14,603 nucleotides of DNA from CAYQAJ01 sp964415245 (GTDB lineage: Bacteria; Planctomycetota; Planctomycetia; Pirellulales; Pirellulaceae). The notes below the pieces were generated by a model. The model did not search any database. It was given only the letters and a program-made list of their open reading frames with translations, and was not told the DNA's origin. The first letter of the stretch is position 1; the number at the start of each line of letters is the position of its first letter. Position numbers and translations under genes: made by a program. The stretch is taken from positions 1 to 14,603 of the forward strand of contig CAYQAJ010000118.1 in assembly GCA_964415245.1 (NCBI GenBank), read 5' to 3'. This document shows positions 5,816-12,190 of this stretch, piece after piece.

Positions 5816-5915
5816 GTCGCTGCACCCTGGGCTGACATAGGCCCACCCCGTTGGGGTTTCGGCATTGCGCCACATCGTTGACGTTAGGTATAGGGCCACC
5901 CCGTTGGGACTTCGG
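5816..5915. repeat. Inverted word A plus two direct copies of word B
   Basis: GTCGCTGCACCCTGGGCTG (5816-5834, continuing to 5841) is the reverse complement of the word-A core seen at 4125-4150. It runs into word B, TAGGCCCACCCCGTTGGGG at 5838-5856 and on to 5862. A second word B lies at 5891-5915 in the same orientation, 53 bases further on. Word B here is direct-repeated, whereas at 3451-3518 it is inverted. Confidence 0.7.
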
Positions 5916-5938
5916 GCAGGCGGCAAGTTGGTGGTTAG

Positions 5939-6043
5939 TTGTCCGTTGTCAATCGTCCGTCGTCGGCTGAAAGCTGCCAGGGTTTCGGCATTTAGCTTAA
6001 TGGATCGCGGTTCTGCTGATGGCTGAAAGCTGACGGCTGAAAG
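5939..6043. repeat. Heptameric tract, TCGTCCG and CTGAAAG units
   Basis: Fifteen consecutive 7-base steps keep one register: TTGTCCG, TTGTCAA, TCGTCCG, TCGTCGG, CTGAAAG, CTGCCAG, then six weaker units, then CTGAAAG, CTGACGG, CTGAAAG. The CTGAAAG units at 5967 and 6023 are 56 bases (eight heptads) apart, so the degenerate middle has kept the phase. Confidence 0.75.
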
Positions 6044-6061
6044 CTATTTCCTCGTTGAGAG

Positions 6062-6103
6062 TTTGGTATTGTTTGGGATTTGTGTTTTGGGATTTGGAGC
6101 TTC
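6062..6103. repeat. Heptameric tract, GGATTTG unit
   Basis: Six 7-base units: TTTGGTA, TTGTTTG, GGATTTG, TGTTTTG, GGATTTG, GAGCTTC. The vocabulary mirrors the reverse complement of the tract at 2693-2741, so the region between the two transporter genes begins and ends with related heptads in opposite orientation. Confidence 0.65.
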
Positions 6104-6124
6104 AACCCGCAGGGTTGTGGCACC

Positions 6125-6904
6125 TTACGGTTTGGCCAGCGCTCGTTGGGCGCTCAAAAACTTTCGCACGAAGTCGGTTGCCGGGTTCGTTACTAGTTCG
6201 TCGATCGTGCCGCGTTGGACGATTTGGCCGGCGCCTAACAGCACGATCTCGTCGCCGAAGAAGGCGGCTTCGGCCATGTCGTGGGTGACGAGGACCACCG
6301 TCTTGCCGAGCGTCTGGAAGATGCGGCGCAGGTCTTCTTGCAGGTCGTAGCGGACCAGCGGGTCGAGGGCGCCCATCGGTTCGTCCAACAGCACCAGCGG
6401 CGGGTCGAGCATCAGGGCCCGCATGATGCCCAGCCGCTGCCGCTGGCCGCCGGAGAGTTGGGCCGGGTAGCGGTCGAGCGCCTCAAGGGGAAGCCGCGTC
6501 AATTCGGCCAGCTCGACGACGCGGGCATCGATCGCCGCCTTGGTATCGGCCTTCAGGAACCGGGCCATGATGGCCACGTTGTCGCGCGCCGTGAGGTGCG
6601 GGAACAGGCCGCCATCCTGGAGCACGTAGCCCATTCGACGGCGCATGAGCATCGTGTTGGCGGGCGTAACCTCGACGTCCTCGAAACGCACACTGCCCGT
6701 GTCGGACAGGAGCAGGCCGATCATGATCCGCAGCAGCGTCGACTTGCCGCATCCGCTGGGACCGATCAGCACGGTGGTGCGTCCGGCCGGGACCGCCAGA
6801 TCGGTGGCCGGGAGGACCTGGGTTTCGCCGAAGCGTTTCGAAACGTTGATGAGCTGGAGCATCGGCCGATCATTGTCGGTTTTGACGGTGGTCGTGTCAC
6901 GCAT
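6125..6904 (-). CDS. ABC transporter ATPase of the osmoprotectant importer
   Basis: A 259-residue nucleotide-binding subunit. Walker A GPSGCGKST is at 48-56, the Q-loop glutamine at 96, the signature LSGGQRQR from 150, Walker B LVLLDE at 170-175, the D-loop just after, and the switch histidine in VTHDMAEA at 208. The sequence is closest in feel to the OpuCA/ProV family of quaternary-amine importers, but there are no C-terminal CBS domains, which carry ionic-strength sensing in OpuA. It would power the substrate-binding/permease fusion at 2662-1118, which lies next on the same strand but 3.46 kb away. Start choice is uncertain: no ribosome binding site is clear for the ATG at 6904, and MLQLINVSKRF at residue 15 is a typical family start. 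Confidence 0.93.
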   Translation of the reverse strand: MRDTTTVKTDNDRPMLQLINVSKRFGETQVLPATDLAVPAGRTTVLIGPSGCGKSTLLRIMIGLLLSDTGSVRFEDVEVTPANTMLMRRRMGYVLQDGGLFPHLTARDNVAIMARFLKADTKAAIDARVVELAELTRLPLEALDRYPAQLSGGQRQRLGIMRALMLDPPLVLLDEPMGALDPLVRYDLQEDLRRIFQTLGKTVVLVTHDMAEAAFFGDEIVLLGAGQIVQRGTIDELVTNPATDFVRKFLSAQRALAKP

Positions 6905-7195
6905 CTTGTGGCGACTATTGCAGGTAATCTCAAAACCGCTGGCTGGGTCCGGAGTGTTCAGTTTTCAGTTTTCAGTTTTGGACGGGGGAAATGGACTGGC
7001 GTGGACGGAGACGGACCACGGACGATTGACTGCGGCTTGGCAAAGTGGGCCGATTCGCGGTGGTTTTGGGGGCGGAAGTGGCATTGGGCCGTTGGTTCGC
7101 TTACACTTGGCGGCGCATGGGCGAGGCTGCGAAATGCGGAGCCCATGCCGGAATCGACCTCTCTGCTCCTTCCTGCCTTCTCGGATCATGAAGCC
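6905..7195. other. Divergent intergenic region between the ATPase and hydrolase genes
   Basis: About 290 bases separate the two divergent genes. It contains a short heptameric tract (6954-6981) and a few further 7-base-periodic units around 7006-7033 (CGGAGAC, GGACCAC, GGACGAT). I see no convincing -35/-10 pair for either gene. The long frame that reads through it into the hydrolase is antisense to the ATPase and not a true N-terminus. Confidence 0.5.
6954..6981. repeat. Heptameric tract, GTTTTCA unit
   Basis: Four units in register: GTGTTCA, GTTTTCA, GTTTTCA, GTTTTGG. It lies upstream of both the divergent ATPase and hydrolase genes. Confidence 0.7.
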
Positions 7196-9457
7196 ATGAA
7201 CGCTCAATCACCCGATCGCCATCGGTTTGCTGTGTCCCGTCGTGTTCGATCGCGGTTCCTACGCTCGTGCCTGGCGATAATCGCGGGCGCGGTGCTGCTA
7301 TTCGTCTCGTCGCCGGCCAGCGCGCAAGTGCCGCGGGTCTTGCCTGAGGGGGAGTTGCCGAAGGATGTGCGGCTGGAACCGCTGAAGGACCTGGACGGCT
7401 ACTTTCCGTTCGCGGTGCCTGAGACGCGCGAAGCGTGGGAAGCGCGATCGGCGCAGGTGCGGCGGCAGTTGCTGGTTGCCTTGGGTCTTTGGCCCATGCC
7501 GACTCGCACACCGCTCAATGCGGTGATCCATGGCAAGGTGGGTCGCGACGACTACACGGTCGAGAAAGTGTACTTCGAGAGTTTTCCCGGCTTCTACGTG
7601 ACTGGCAATCTCTACCGGCCCAAGAAGGGAATGGATAAGAAGCCCGGCGTGCTTTGTCCGCACGGACACTGGTCGAACGGGCGGTTCACCGATGCGGGGG
7701 TCGATGCGGTGCGGCGGGACATTGTGAACGGGGCCGAGCGGTTCGAGGAAGGAGGCCGAAGTCCCTTGCAGGCGCGGTGCGTGCAGCTTGCTCGCATGGG
7801 CTGCGTCGTATTCCACTACGACATGATCGGCTACGCCGACAGCCAGCAGATTTCGTTCGACATCGCCCATCGGTTCGCCAAGCAGCGGCCGGAGATGAAC
7901 GCCGCCGAGAATTGGGGGCTGTTCAGTCCGCAGGCCGAGTCGCACTTGCAGTCGATCATGGGTATGCAGGCGTACGGCTCGATTCGGGCGCTCGACTTTC
8001 TGACTTCGCTCCCCGACGTGGATCCGGAGCGGATCGCGGTGACCGGCGCCAGCGGCGGCGGTACGCAGACGTTCGTTCTGTGCGCCATCGACCCGCGACC
8101 GGCGGTGGCGATTCCGGCGGTCATGGTTTCAACGGCCATGCAGGGGGGATGCACGTGCGAGAACTGTTCGCTGTTGCGGGTCGGCACGGGCAACGTCGAG
8201 ATCGCGGCCCTGTTCGCCCCCAAGCCGCAGCTTGTGACGGCAGCCGACGACTGGACCAAGGAGATGGAGACCAAAGGCTTTCCCGAGCTCCAGCGGCTGT
8301 ATGGTCTGATGGGGGCCGAGGACAAGGTGGCCCTCAAAGCGCTCACCCACTTTGGCCACAACTACAACTACGTGAGCCGGGCGGCCATGTACAGTTGGGT
8401 CGATCGACAGTTTGAACTGGGGCTGCCTGAGCCGATCGTCGAGGAGGATTATCACCGGCTGTCGCGCGACGAAATGTCGGTGTGGAATGCCGATCACCCG
8501 CGACCCGAGGGGGGCGACGAATTCGAGCGCAAGCTGCTGCGGTGGTGGACCGATGATGCGCGAAAGCAGATCGAGGCGGTGGTGCCAGGCGAAGGGCGGC
8601 CGTTGGAAGCGTACCGCGAATTGGTGGGAGCGGGACACGAGGCGATCATCGGGCGGACGTTGCCGTCGGCTAGCGACATTGTCCAGGACGGGGAAGATGG
8701 AGCCGACGGAGATGGCTACAAGGAATACGTGGTAGAGTTCGCGAACGAGCGGCACGGCGAATGGCTGCCGGCTGTAGTGCTGGTTCCGCTGGAATCGGAG
8801 AAGCAGCACGCTGTCATATGGCTGACAGGTAAGGGAAAGGCGGGTCTATACGGCGACGACGGCAAGCCGCGACCCGCTGTGCGACGGCTGCTAGACGCGG
8901 GTGTGGGCGTGATGGGTGCTGACTTGTTCATGCAGGGCGAATTCCTGGCCGACGGGAAACCGATAACGCAGACGCGGCGCGTGGGCAATCCGCGAGAGGC
9001 GGCCGGATACACATTCGGATACAACCATTCGCTCTTCGCCCAGCGCGTGCACGACGTGCTGACCATCGTCGCTTCTTTACGAGACGAAGAGGAAAAGCCG
9101 CTCCGGATCGACCTGGTCGGCGTCGAAGGGGCCGGTCCCTTGGTCGCGGCCGCTTGCCCCTTGGCTCGCGAGGTGTTGCACGGGGCGGCGATTGACACGG
9201 GCGGCTTCCGCTTCGGCAAGGTGAGCGACCTGCACGACGTAAACTTTCTGCCCGGCGGTGCGAAGTACGGCGACGTGCCCGGCATGCTGTCGCTCGCCGC
9301 GCCAATGAAGCTGTGGATCGCCGGCGAAGGCAAAGAGCTGCCCAAGATCGTCGAATCAACCTACCGCGCGGCAGGCGCACCCGATGCAGTCACCACGTTC
9401 GACGGCAAATCGGAAGAAGCCGCCGACGCAGCGGTCACATGGCTGCTTCGCCAGTGA
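7196..9457 (+). CDS. Exported alpha/beta hydrolase, acetyl xylan esterase-like
   Basis: A 753-residue protein from the ATG at 7196, chosen because it gives a signal peptide: a basic start, hydrophobic LAIIAGAVLLFVSS, and an ASA cleavage site near residue 42. The N-terminal half is an alpha/beta hydrolase: GNLYRPKKG and PGVLCPHGHW strands, the nucleophile elbow GASGGG with Ser286, a probable acid among Asp351/Asp352 (AADDWT), and His385/His388 in HFGHNYN. The GGCTCENC segment and LRVGTGNVEIAALFAPKP are phrases I associate with large planctomycete hydrolases of the acetyl xylan esterase/dienelactone hydrolase type. The C-terminal half (about 500-753) repeats hydrolase-like strands but lacks a clear GxSxG, so it is probably a degenerate second domain. 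The likely role is periplasmic or extracellular ester cleavage on polysaccharides; the substrate is unknown. No ribosome binding site is clear. Confidence 0.85.
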   Translation: MNAQSPDRHRFAVSRRVRSRFLRSCLAIIAGAVLLFVSSPASAQVPRVLPEGELPKDVRLEPLKDLDGYFPFAVPETREAWEARSAQVRRQLLVALGLWPMPTRTPLNAVIHGKVGRDDYTVEKVYFESFPGFYVTGNLYRPKKGMDKKPGVLCPHGHWSNGRFTDAGVDAVRRDIVNGAERFEEGGRSPLQARCVQLARMGCVVFHYDMIGYADSQQISFDIAHRFAKQRPEMNAAENWGLFSPQAESHLQSIMGMQAYGSIRALDFLTSLPDVDPERIAVTGASGGGTQTFVLCAIDPRPAVAIPAVMVSTAMQGGCTCENCSLLRVGTGNVEIAALFAPKPQLVTAADDWTKEMETKGFPELQRLYGLMGAEDKVALKALTHFGHNYNYVSRAAMYSWVDRQFELGLPEPIVEEDYHRLSRDEMSVWNADHPRPEGGDEFERKLLRWWTDDARKQIEAVVPGEGRPLEAYRELVGAGHEAIIGRTLPSASDIVQDGEDGADGDGYKEYVVEFANERHGEWLPAVVLVPLESEKQHAVIWLTGKGKAGLYGDDGKPRPAVRRLLDAGVGVMGADLFMQGEFLADGKPITQTRRVGNPREAAGYTFGYNHSLFAQRVHDVLTIVASLRDEEEKPLRIDLVGVEGAGPLVAAACPLAREVLHGAAIDTGGFRFGKVSDLHDVNFLPGGAKYGDVPGMLSLAAPMKLWIAGEGKELPKIVESTYRAAGAPDAVTTFDGKSEEAADAAVTWLLRQ

Positions 9458-9502
9458 GCGCGGCTGGAGGGAAATGGGCGCTCAACTGCGAAAGGAAACT
9501 GT

Positions 9503-10135
9503 ATGGGACTCTTCCTTGCAGCCTCCGGCGTCATTGGAGCGGACAGCGCTGCCGTTGAGCGCTCGCTCGATTCCATTGCCAGCGCACGTGGCGGAACCTT
9601 TGAACCGTCGTCGGGAACAAACAATGATCCGAACATCGCCGTCATTACGCAGGGCGGCCCCAACACAACGATTCGTTATCCCCGTGAATTCACGTACTGG
9701 GACGAGGTTTCCCAGCTACTTTCGAAAGACCTCCACGTGCCCGTATTCTCCTTTCACATTCACGATGGCGATCTTTGGATGTTTGTGCTGTTTCGCAACG
9801 GGGAGACCGTGGTACAGTTCAATCCGATTCCCGAGTATTGGGAGGAATTGGATCCGGAGGTGAAAGCAAGTTGGGCGGGAGATGCGCAAGTCGTTTGTCA
9901 GCACATTCCCGGCTTGTCTCCCGATTCCATCAAAAACTACTTCGTCGAGTGGACCGAAGAGGTTGCTGACGGCGGCCGGAAGGCTTACCCCGACGATGAG
10001 TTTCCCTATGGCATCGACTGGCAGTTGACGGACTTTATGCGGCGCGTAGGTTTGAAGTATCCGATCCGTGACGATGGCAGCCCCGAAGGTAACACATTTC
10101 GCCTGCGTATCCGTAGACGCCGGCGTGCAGAATAA
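9503..10135 (+). CDS. Conserved hypothetical protein, 210 residues
   Basis: The ATG at 9503 has AAGGA 6 bases upstream, and the gene starts 46 bases after the hydrolase stop, so the two could be cotranscribed. The start MGLFLAASGVIGAD suggests a buried strand rather than a signal peptide; no further hydrophobic segment follows. The centre is rich in aromatic and acidic residues (VPVFSFHIHDGDLWMFVLF, FNPIPEYWEEL), with WAGDAQVV and DFMRRVGLKYPI near the end, and a very basic C-terminus (RLRIRRRRRAE). I believe related hypothetical proteins exist in other bacteria with the HIHDGDLWM and FNPIPDYW phrases, but I know no function. The compact, acidic, soluble look and the toxin-antitoxin pair downstream are compatible with an immunity-type protein; this is a guess. 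Confidence 0.8.
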   Translation: MGLFLAASGVIGADSAAVERSLDSIASARGGTFEPSSGTNNDPNIAVITQGGPNTTIRYPREFTYWDEVSQLLSKDLHVPVFSFHIHDGDLWMFVLFRNGETVVQFNPIPEYWEELDPEVKASWAGDAQVVCQHIPGLSPDSIKNYFVEWTEEVADGGRKAYPDDEFPYGIDWQLTDFMRRVGLKYPIRDDGSPEGNTFRLRIRRRRRAE

Positions 10136-10222
10136 CCAGTTGTTGCGGCCGAGCGTCGCGGTCGACCCGTTCGAACAAAAACATCGCGAGGGCGGCTAGA
10201 ATATCTTCAGAGGTGCGGTTCC

Positions 10223-10465
10223 ATGCTTGACTATGAATCGGTTCTTTCCGCCGCGGCGCAATTGTCGGTTGCCGATCGATTGCGTCTGATCGACGAGCTG
10301 GCGGGATCGGTTCCGGACGACGAGCCGCCTACGCTTTCGCCCGAGTGGCTGGCCGAGATCGAGCGGCGGTCTGCCGAGATCGACACCGGTGCGGCCTCGA
10401 CGGTTCCTTGGGAGGAAGTGCGTCAGCGCCTACAGAAAAAAGTCGGGCTCGATGGCGCGAGTTGA
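10223..10465 (+). CDS. Antitoxin of a type II module, putative addiction module component family
   Basis: An 80-residue protein with AGAGGTG 8 bases before the ATG. The layout is that of the TIGR02574 'putative addiction module component' family: an N-terminal helical part (LSVADRLRLIDELAGSV), a linker (DDEPPTLSPEWLAEIERRSAEID), and a C-terminal toxin-binding stretch (VPWEEVRQRLQKK). The stop overlaps the toxin start by 14 bases, the usual coupling for such pairs. These antitoxins bind the partner toxin and usually repress their own promoter. A TAGAAT at 10197-10202 may be the -10 box, with no good -35 partner. Confidence 0.9.
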   Translation: MLDYESVLSAAAQLSVADRLRLIDELAGSVPDDEPPTLSPEWLAEIERRSAEIDTGAASTVPWEEVRQRLQKKVGLDGAS

Positions 10466-10757
10466 ACTGCATCCCGAGGCCATCGAAGAACTCGAGGCAT
10501 CGGCCGAGTGGTATCTGGAACGCAGCGCCAAGGCCGCCCAAGGGTTTGCCATCTCGGTGGAACGAGCGCTTCAGAAGGTTTCGGACGACCCGGATCGATT
10601 TCCCAAGGTTGGATCGCGGCATCGCGCGTGCAACCTAATGAAGTATCCGTTTCAGGTCGTTTACCGCAAAGAAGGCGATCGAGTCTTTGTCGTCGCCATC
10701 GCGCACGCAAAACGGCGTCCCGGTTACTGGCGGCGACGATCTGGGGGAACGCCTTAA
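10452..10757 (+). CDS. RelE/ParE-family toxin
   Basis: A 101-residue protein that begins inside the end of the antitoxin gene (ATG at 10452, 14-base overlap), so translation is probably coupled. Family features are an N-terminal helical hairpin (ELHPEAIEELEASAEWYLE, AISVERALQKVSDDPDRFP) followed by beta strands with YPFQVVYR and VFVVAIAHAKRRPGYW. The AIAHAKRRPGYW ending is the usual C-terminal strand of ParE-like members. RelE members cleave mRNA on the ribosome and ParE members poison gyrase; the sequence does not clearly carry the RelE catalytic set, so the ParE branch is more likely. The Shine-Dalgarno sequence is poor, which fits coupling to the antitoxin. Confidence 0.9.
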   Translation: MARVELHPEAIEELEASAEWYLERSAKAAQGFAISVERALQKVSDDPDRFPKVGSRHRACNLMKYPFQVVYRKEGDRVFVVAIAHAKRRPGYWRRRSGGTP

Positions 10758-10860
10758 TGGGGCGTTGCCGAAATGCGAGGCGCCGAAGGAATATGACTCG
10801 GCGCACCTTTATAGATTACGACGCCCGGATAGCGTCGACGGCGGCAGCAGATACCGAGCC

Positions 10861-11085
10861 TCAGACGCCGCGCTCGATATCGCTCTGAATGTGGCGGCGG
10901 GCGCGGTGGCGGAGTCGGTCGACGCGATGGGCCGACAGGTGCTGCCAGCGGCGCTGGAGGCGGGCGAGGCGGTCGCTCAGACGCGAGCTAAAATCGAAGT
11001 ACGCCTCCATGTCGACGACAAGGCGGCCGAGGCGGGGATCCTCGTGCAACACAAGCTGCAGGTGGTCGGGCGTTTGGCGGGTCAC
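10861..11085 (-). CDS. Small hypothetical protein, GTG start, 74 residues
   Basis: The frame runs from a GTG at 11085 to TGA at 10861. About four of five codons end in G or C, with the second position lowest, the pattern of the real genes here. The sequence starts (V/M)TRQTPDHLQLVLHEDPRLG and includes RLVVDMEAYFDFSSRLSDRL, predicting helices, then a very arginine- and histidine-rich tail. AGGA lies about 11 bases upstream. It converges on the toxin gene (103 bases apart). I do not recognise the family. A small nucleic-acid-binding role would suit the basic tail, but this is speculation. Confidence 0.55.
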   Translation of the reverse strand: MTRQTPDHLQLVLHEDPRLGRLVVDMEAYFDFSSRLSDRLARLQRRWQHLSAHRVDRLRHRARRHIQSDIERGV

Positions 11086-11312
11086 GGCGGAACTGTCCTG
11101 CGAAGGCGGTTGCTACTTACAGTTTCGGCTGCTAGCCCTGCATCTATTAAACGCTCGTCAGAGGGAAAAAGTTCGGTCGGGCGCCGAAACCGTCCCGGAG
11201 AAGGGGACAGGCACATTTTGCTCCGCAGAGCCCACGAATGCAGGACATTCTCCAGCGGGCTCCGCAAAATGAGCCAGTCCCCGACGGTTTCAGGTACTTG
11301 CCAAGTGGGCAT
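11086..11312. other. Mostly gene-free DNA with the first structured element
   Basis: The stretch from the small GTG-start gene to the coding-like remnant holds the first copy of the long imperfect hairpin (11186-11291). Around it I see only short weak dyads and no gene. Open frames crossing here are inconsistent in composition. Confidence 0.4.
11186..11291. repeat. Structured REP-like element, copy 1
   Basis: A 106-base imperfect hairpin. Outer arms are GAAACCGTC (11186-11194) and GACGGTTTC (11283-11291). After an unpaired CCGGAGAA on the left side only, GGGGACAGGCACATTTTGC (from 11203) pairs with GCAAAATGAGCCAGTCCCC (11264-11282) with two A-A mismatches. Inside, GAGCCC/GGGCTC and GAATG/CATTC form the tip. 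The same element recurs at 13358-13457 in the same orientation. It resembles REP-type palindromes mobilised by Y1-type REP-associated transposases, but no such gene is present here. Confidence 0.85.
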
Positions 11313-11477
11313 TTACGGCCAGATCGATTTTCGTGGGACACTGCCAGTTCGTGGCACTTTGGCGTAAGTGCGAAAACCGTAGCGGTCGGCGGCGGCTCGG
11401 GCGTGGCGGCGGTGCGGGCGATTCGGCGCGTTGTGCTCGATCAGGCTGAACTTGCCGCCTGCCGGCTCGATCCGTAT
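11313..11477 (-). pseudogene. Coding-like remnant without a usual start codon
   Basis: The frame ending at TAA 11315-11313 shows strong G/C third-position bias from about 11510 down (roughly nine of ten codons from IRIEPAGGKFSLIEHN to RAAADRYGFRTYA). It has no ATG, GTG or TTG start in the biased part. The upstream frame passes through A/T runs and a terminator, which is not coding-like. The first plausible codon is an ATA at 11477. I read it as the remnant of a small gene, or a gene with a non-standard start. The predicted product is not recognised. Confidence 0.3.
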
Positions 11478-11536
11478 ACTCCCGCCGGAACCTTGGACGC
11501 GGGCGGCTGGCCAAGCCGCTCCCCAGCGACAGATTG

Positions 11537-11580
11537 AAAAAACGAAAAAAGCCGGTGCGGCGGACCAGGCCGCACGGGGC
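11537..11580 (-). terminator. Rho-independent terminator reading leftward
   Basis: On the minus strand GTGCGGC and GCCGCAC (plus 11569-11575 and 11555-11561) form a 7-bp stem with a 7-base loop. A further GGC/GCC pair lies outside it. The stem is followed by T6-CG-T6 (plus 11550-11537). No gene ends just upstream on this strand, so the transcript it would stop is unknown. Confidence 0.55.
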
Positions 11581-12190
11581 CGGTTTGCCCACAAAAAAGG
11601 ACGGCGATGTAGGGCGATTCCTACGTCGTGGCGAAAAGGCGACGGCGCCGGCCCACCGTTTGCTCATGTGAAAACGGTCGTACCGCCGCACGGATCGCCG
11701 CCCTCGGTTCGATTCTGGCCAACTGCCCCAGAGGGCACAGCCGCTTTCGGCGGGGCGTACGATACAAGTCACCCTGATTGAGAATGCGTGGAAAGGAGGC
11801 CGCGGGTCGGTCGATACGTCTTGTGCCTTTGCCTTGGCGCCTGCAAGTCTGCAAACAGGCATGGACGGCTCATCTCCGACACGGAACGCGGCGCTTGCAC
11901 CAATCGCGTAGCGTATACTAAGGGGATGAAGCATCTTTTTCGGTGAGCCGCAACCGGCCGCCCCGCTTGGCTTCGACGACTATTCCAGTCTGATTTCGGC
12001 TCGTTCGGGCCGTGTTGAAGCTGCCGGGAAACCGTGGCTAAATGGCTCGATGCCGAGTGCCTATTCCCAATTGACGTTTCCGTCTCGCTCACGGTTCAAT
12101 GGAGTTCCGTCGCCGGCGTAGCAACCGCGGGTGGCGGATCGAAAGAGAATCGCCGAGTCGCGACGGCACCTCGGGGGAGAATTTTAGATC
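11581..12190. other. Gene-free region upstream of the FlgM-like gene
   Basis: About 600 bases without a credible gene. It contains small hairpins at 11724-11738 (TGCCC-caga-GGGCA) and 11740-11755 (CCGC-tttcg-GCGG), and a TATACT at 11914-11919 with no well-spaced -35. No sigma-28 promoter of the usual TAAA-N15-GCCGATAA form is visible. A minus-strand transcript ending at the terminator at 11537-11580 would have to start in this region, so a small RNA is possible but not shown. Confidence 0.4.

Larger units (their letters stand above)
4102..5841. mobile_element. Putative IS607-like element with a solo serine recombinase
   Basis: The inverted word-A copies at 4102-4150 and 5816-5841 enclose about 1.7 kb whose coding part is AT-richer than its neighbours and contains an IS607-family serine recombinase. 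It lies between two genes of one transporter. There is no TnpB partner in the segment. IS607 elements normally lack terminal inverted repeats, so the bracketing words may be pre-existing genomic repeats rather than true ends. The boundaries are therefore uncertain. Confidence 0.4.
5479..6124. other. Gene-free region between recombinase and ABC ATPase
   Basis: About 650 bases with no credible gene. In order it holds the rest of the 14-bp array, GGCCAGTT iterons (5554-5667), a stretch at about 5670-5815 in which I see nothing specific, the inverted copy of word A and two direct copies of word B (5816-5915), and two heptameric tracts (5939-6043, 6062-6103). The ATPase stop follows directly at 6125. 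Confidence 0.6.

Noticed and set aside
5544..5840. A TnpB or other partner gene downstream of the recombinase
   Set aside because: The only open frame is 98 residues, crosses iterons and a dispersed word, and shows no RuvC-like or zinc-finger motifs.
6281..7195. N-terminal extension of the hydrolase frame to 1058 residues
   Set aside because: The extension is antisense to the ABC ATPase and reads through a heptad tract. The ATG at 7196 is followed by a clean signal peptide.
11452..11480. A plus-strand promoter TTGCCG-N17-TATACT
   Set aside because: The spacing is ideal, but it lies inside a codon-biased minus-strand segment and no gene follows on plus. Chance is likely at this level of match.
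11704..11730. A tRNA 3' end-like string (GGTTCGATTC ... CCCCA)
   Set aside because: The T-stem pairs poorly and no matching 5' acceptor arm or anticodon arm lies at the right distance. An attachment-site fragment is possible, but nothing supports it beyond this short string.
11290..11934. A 214-residue minus-strand open frame
   Set aside because: It spans a terminator, A/T runs and part of the structured repeat. Its composition is not coding-like and there is no recognisable domain.
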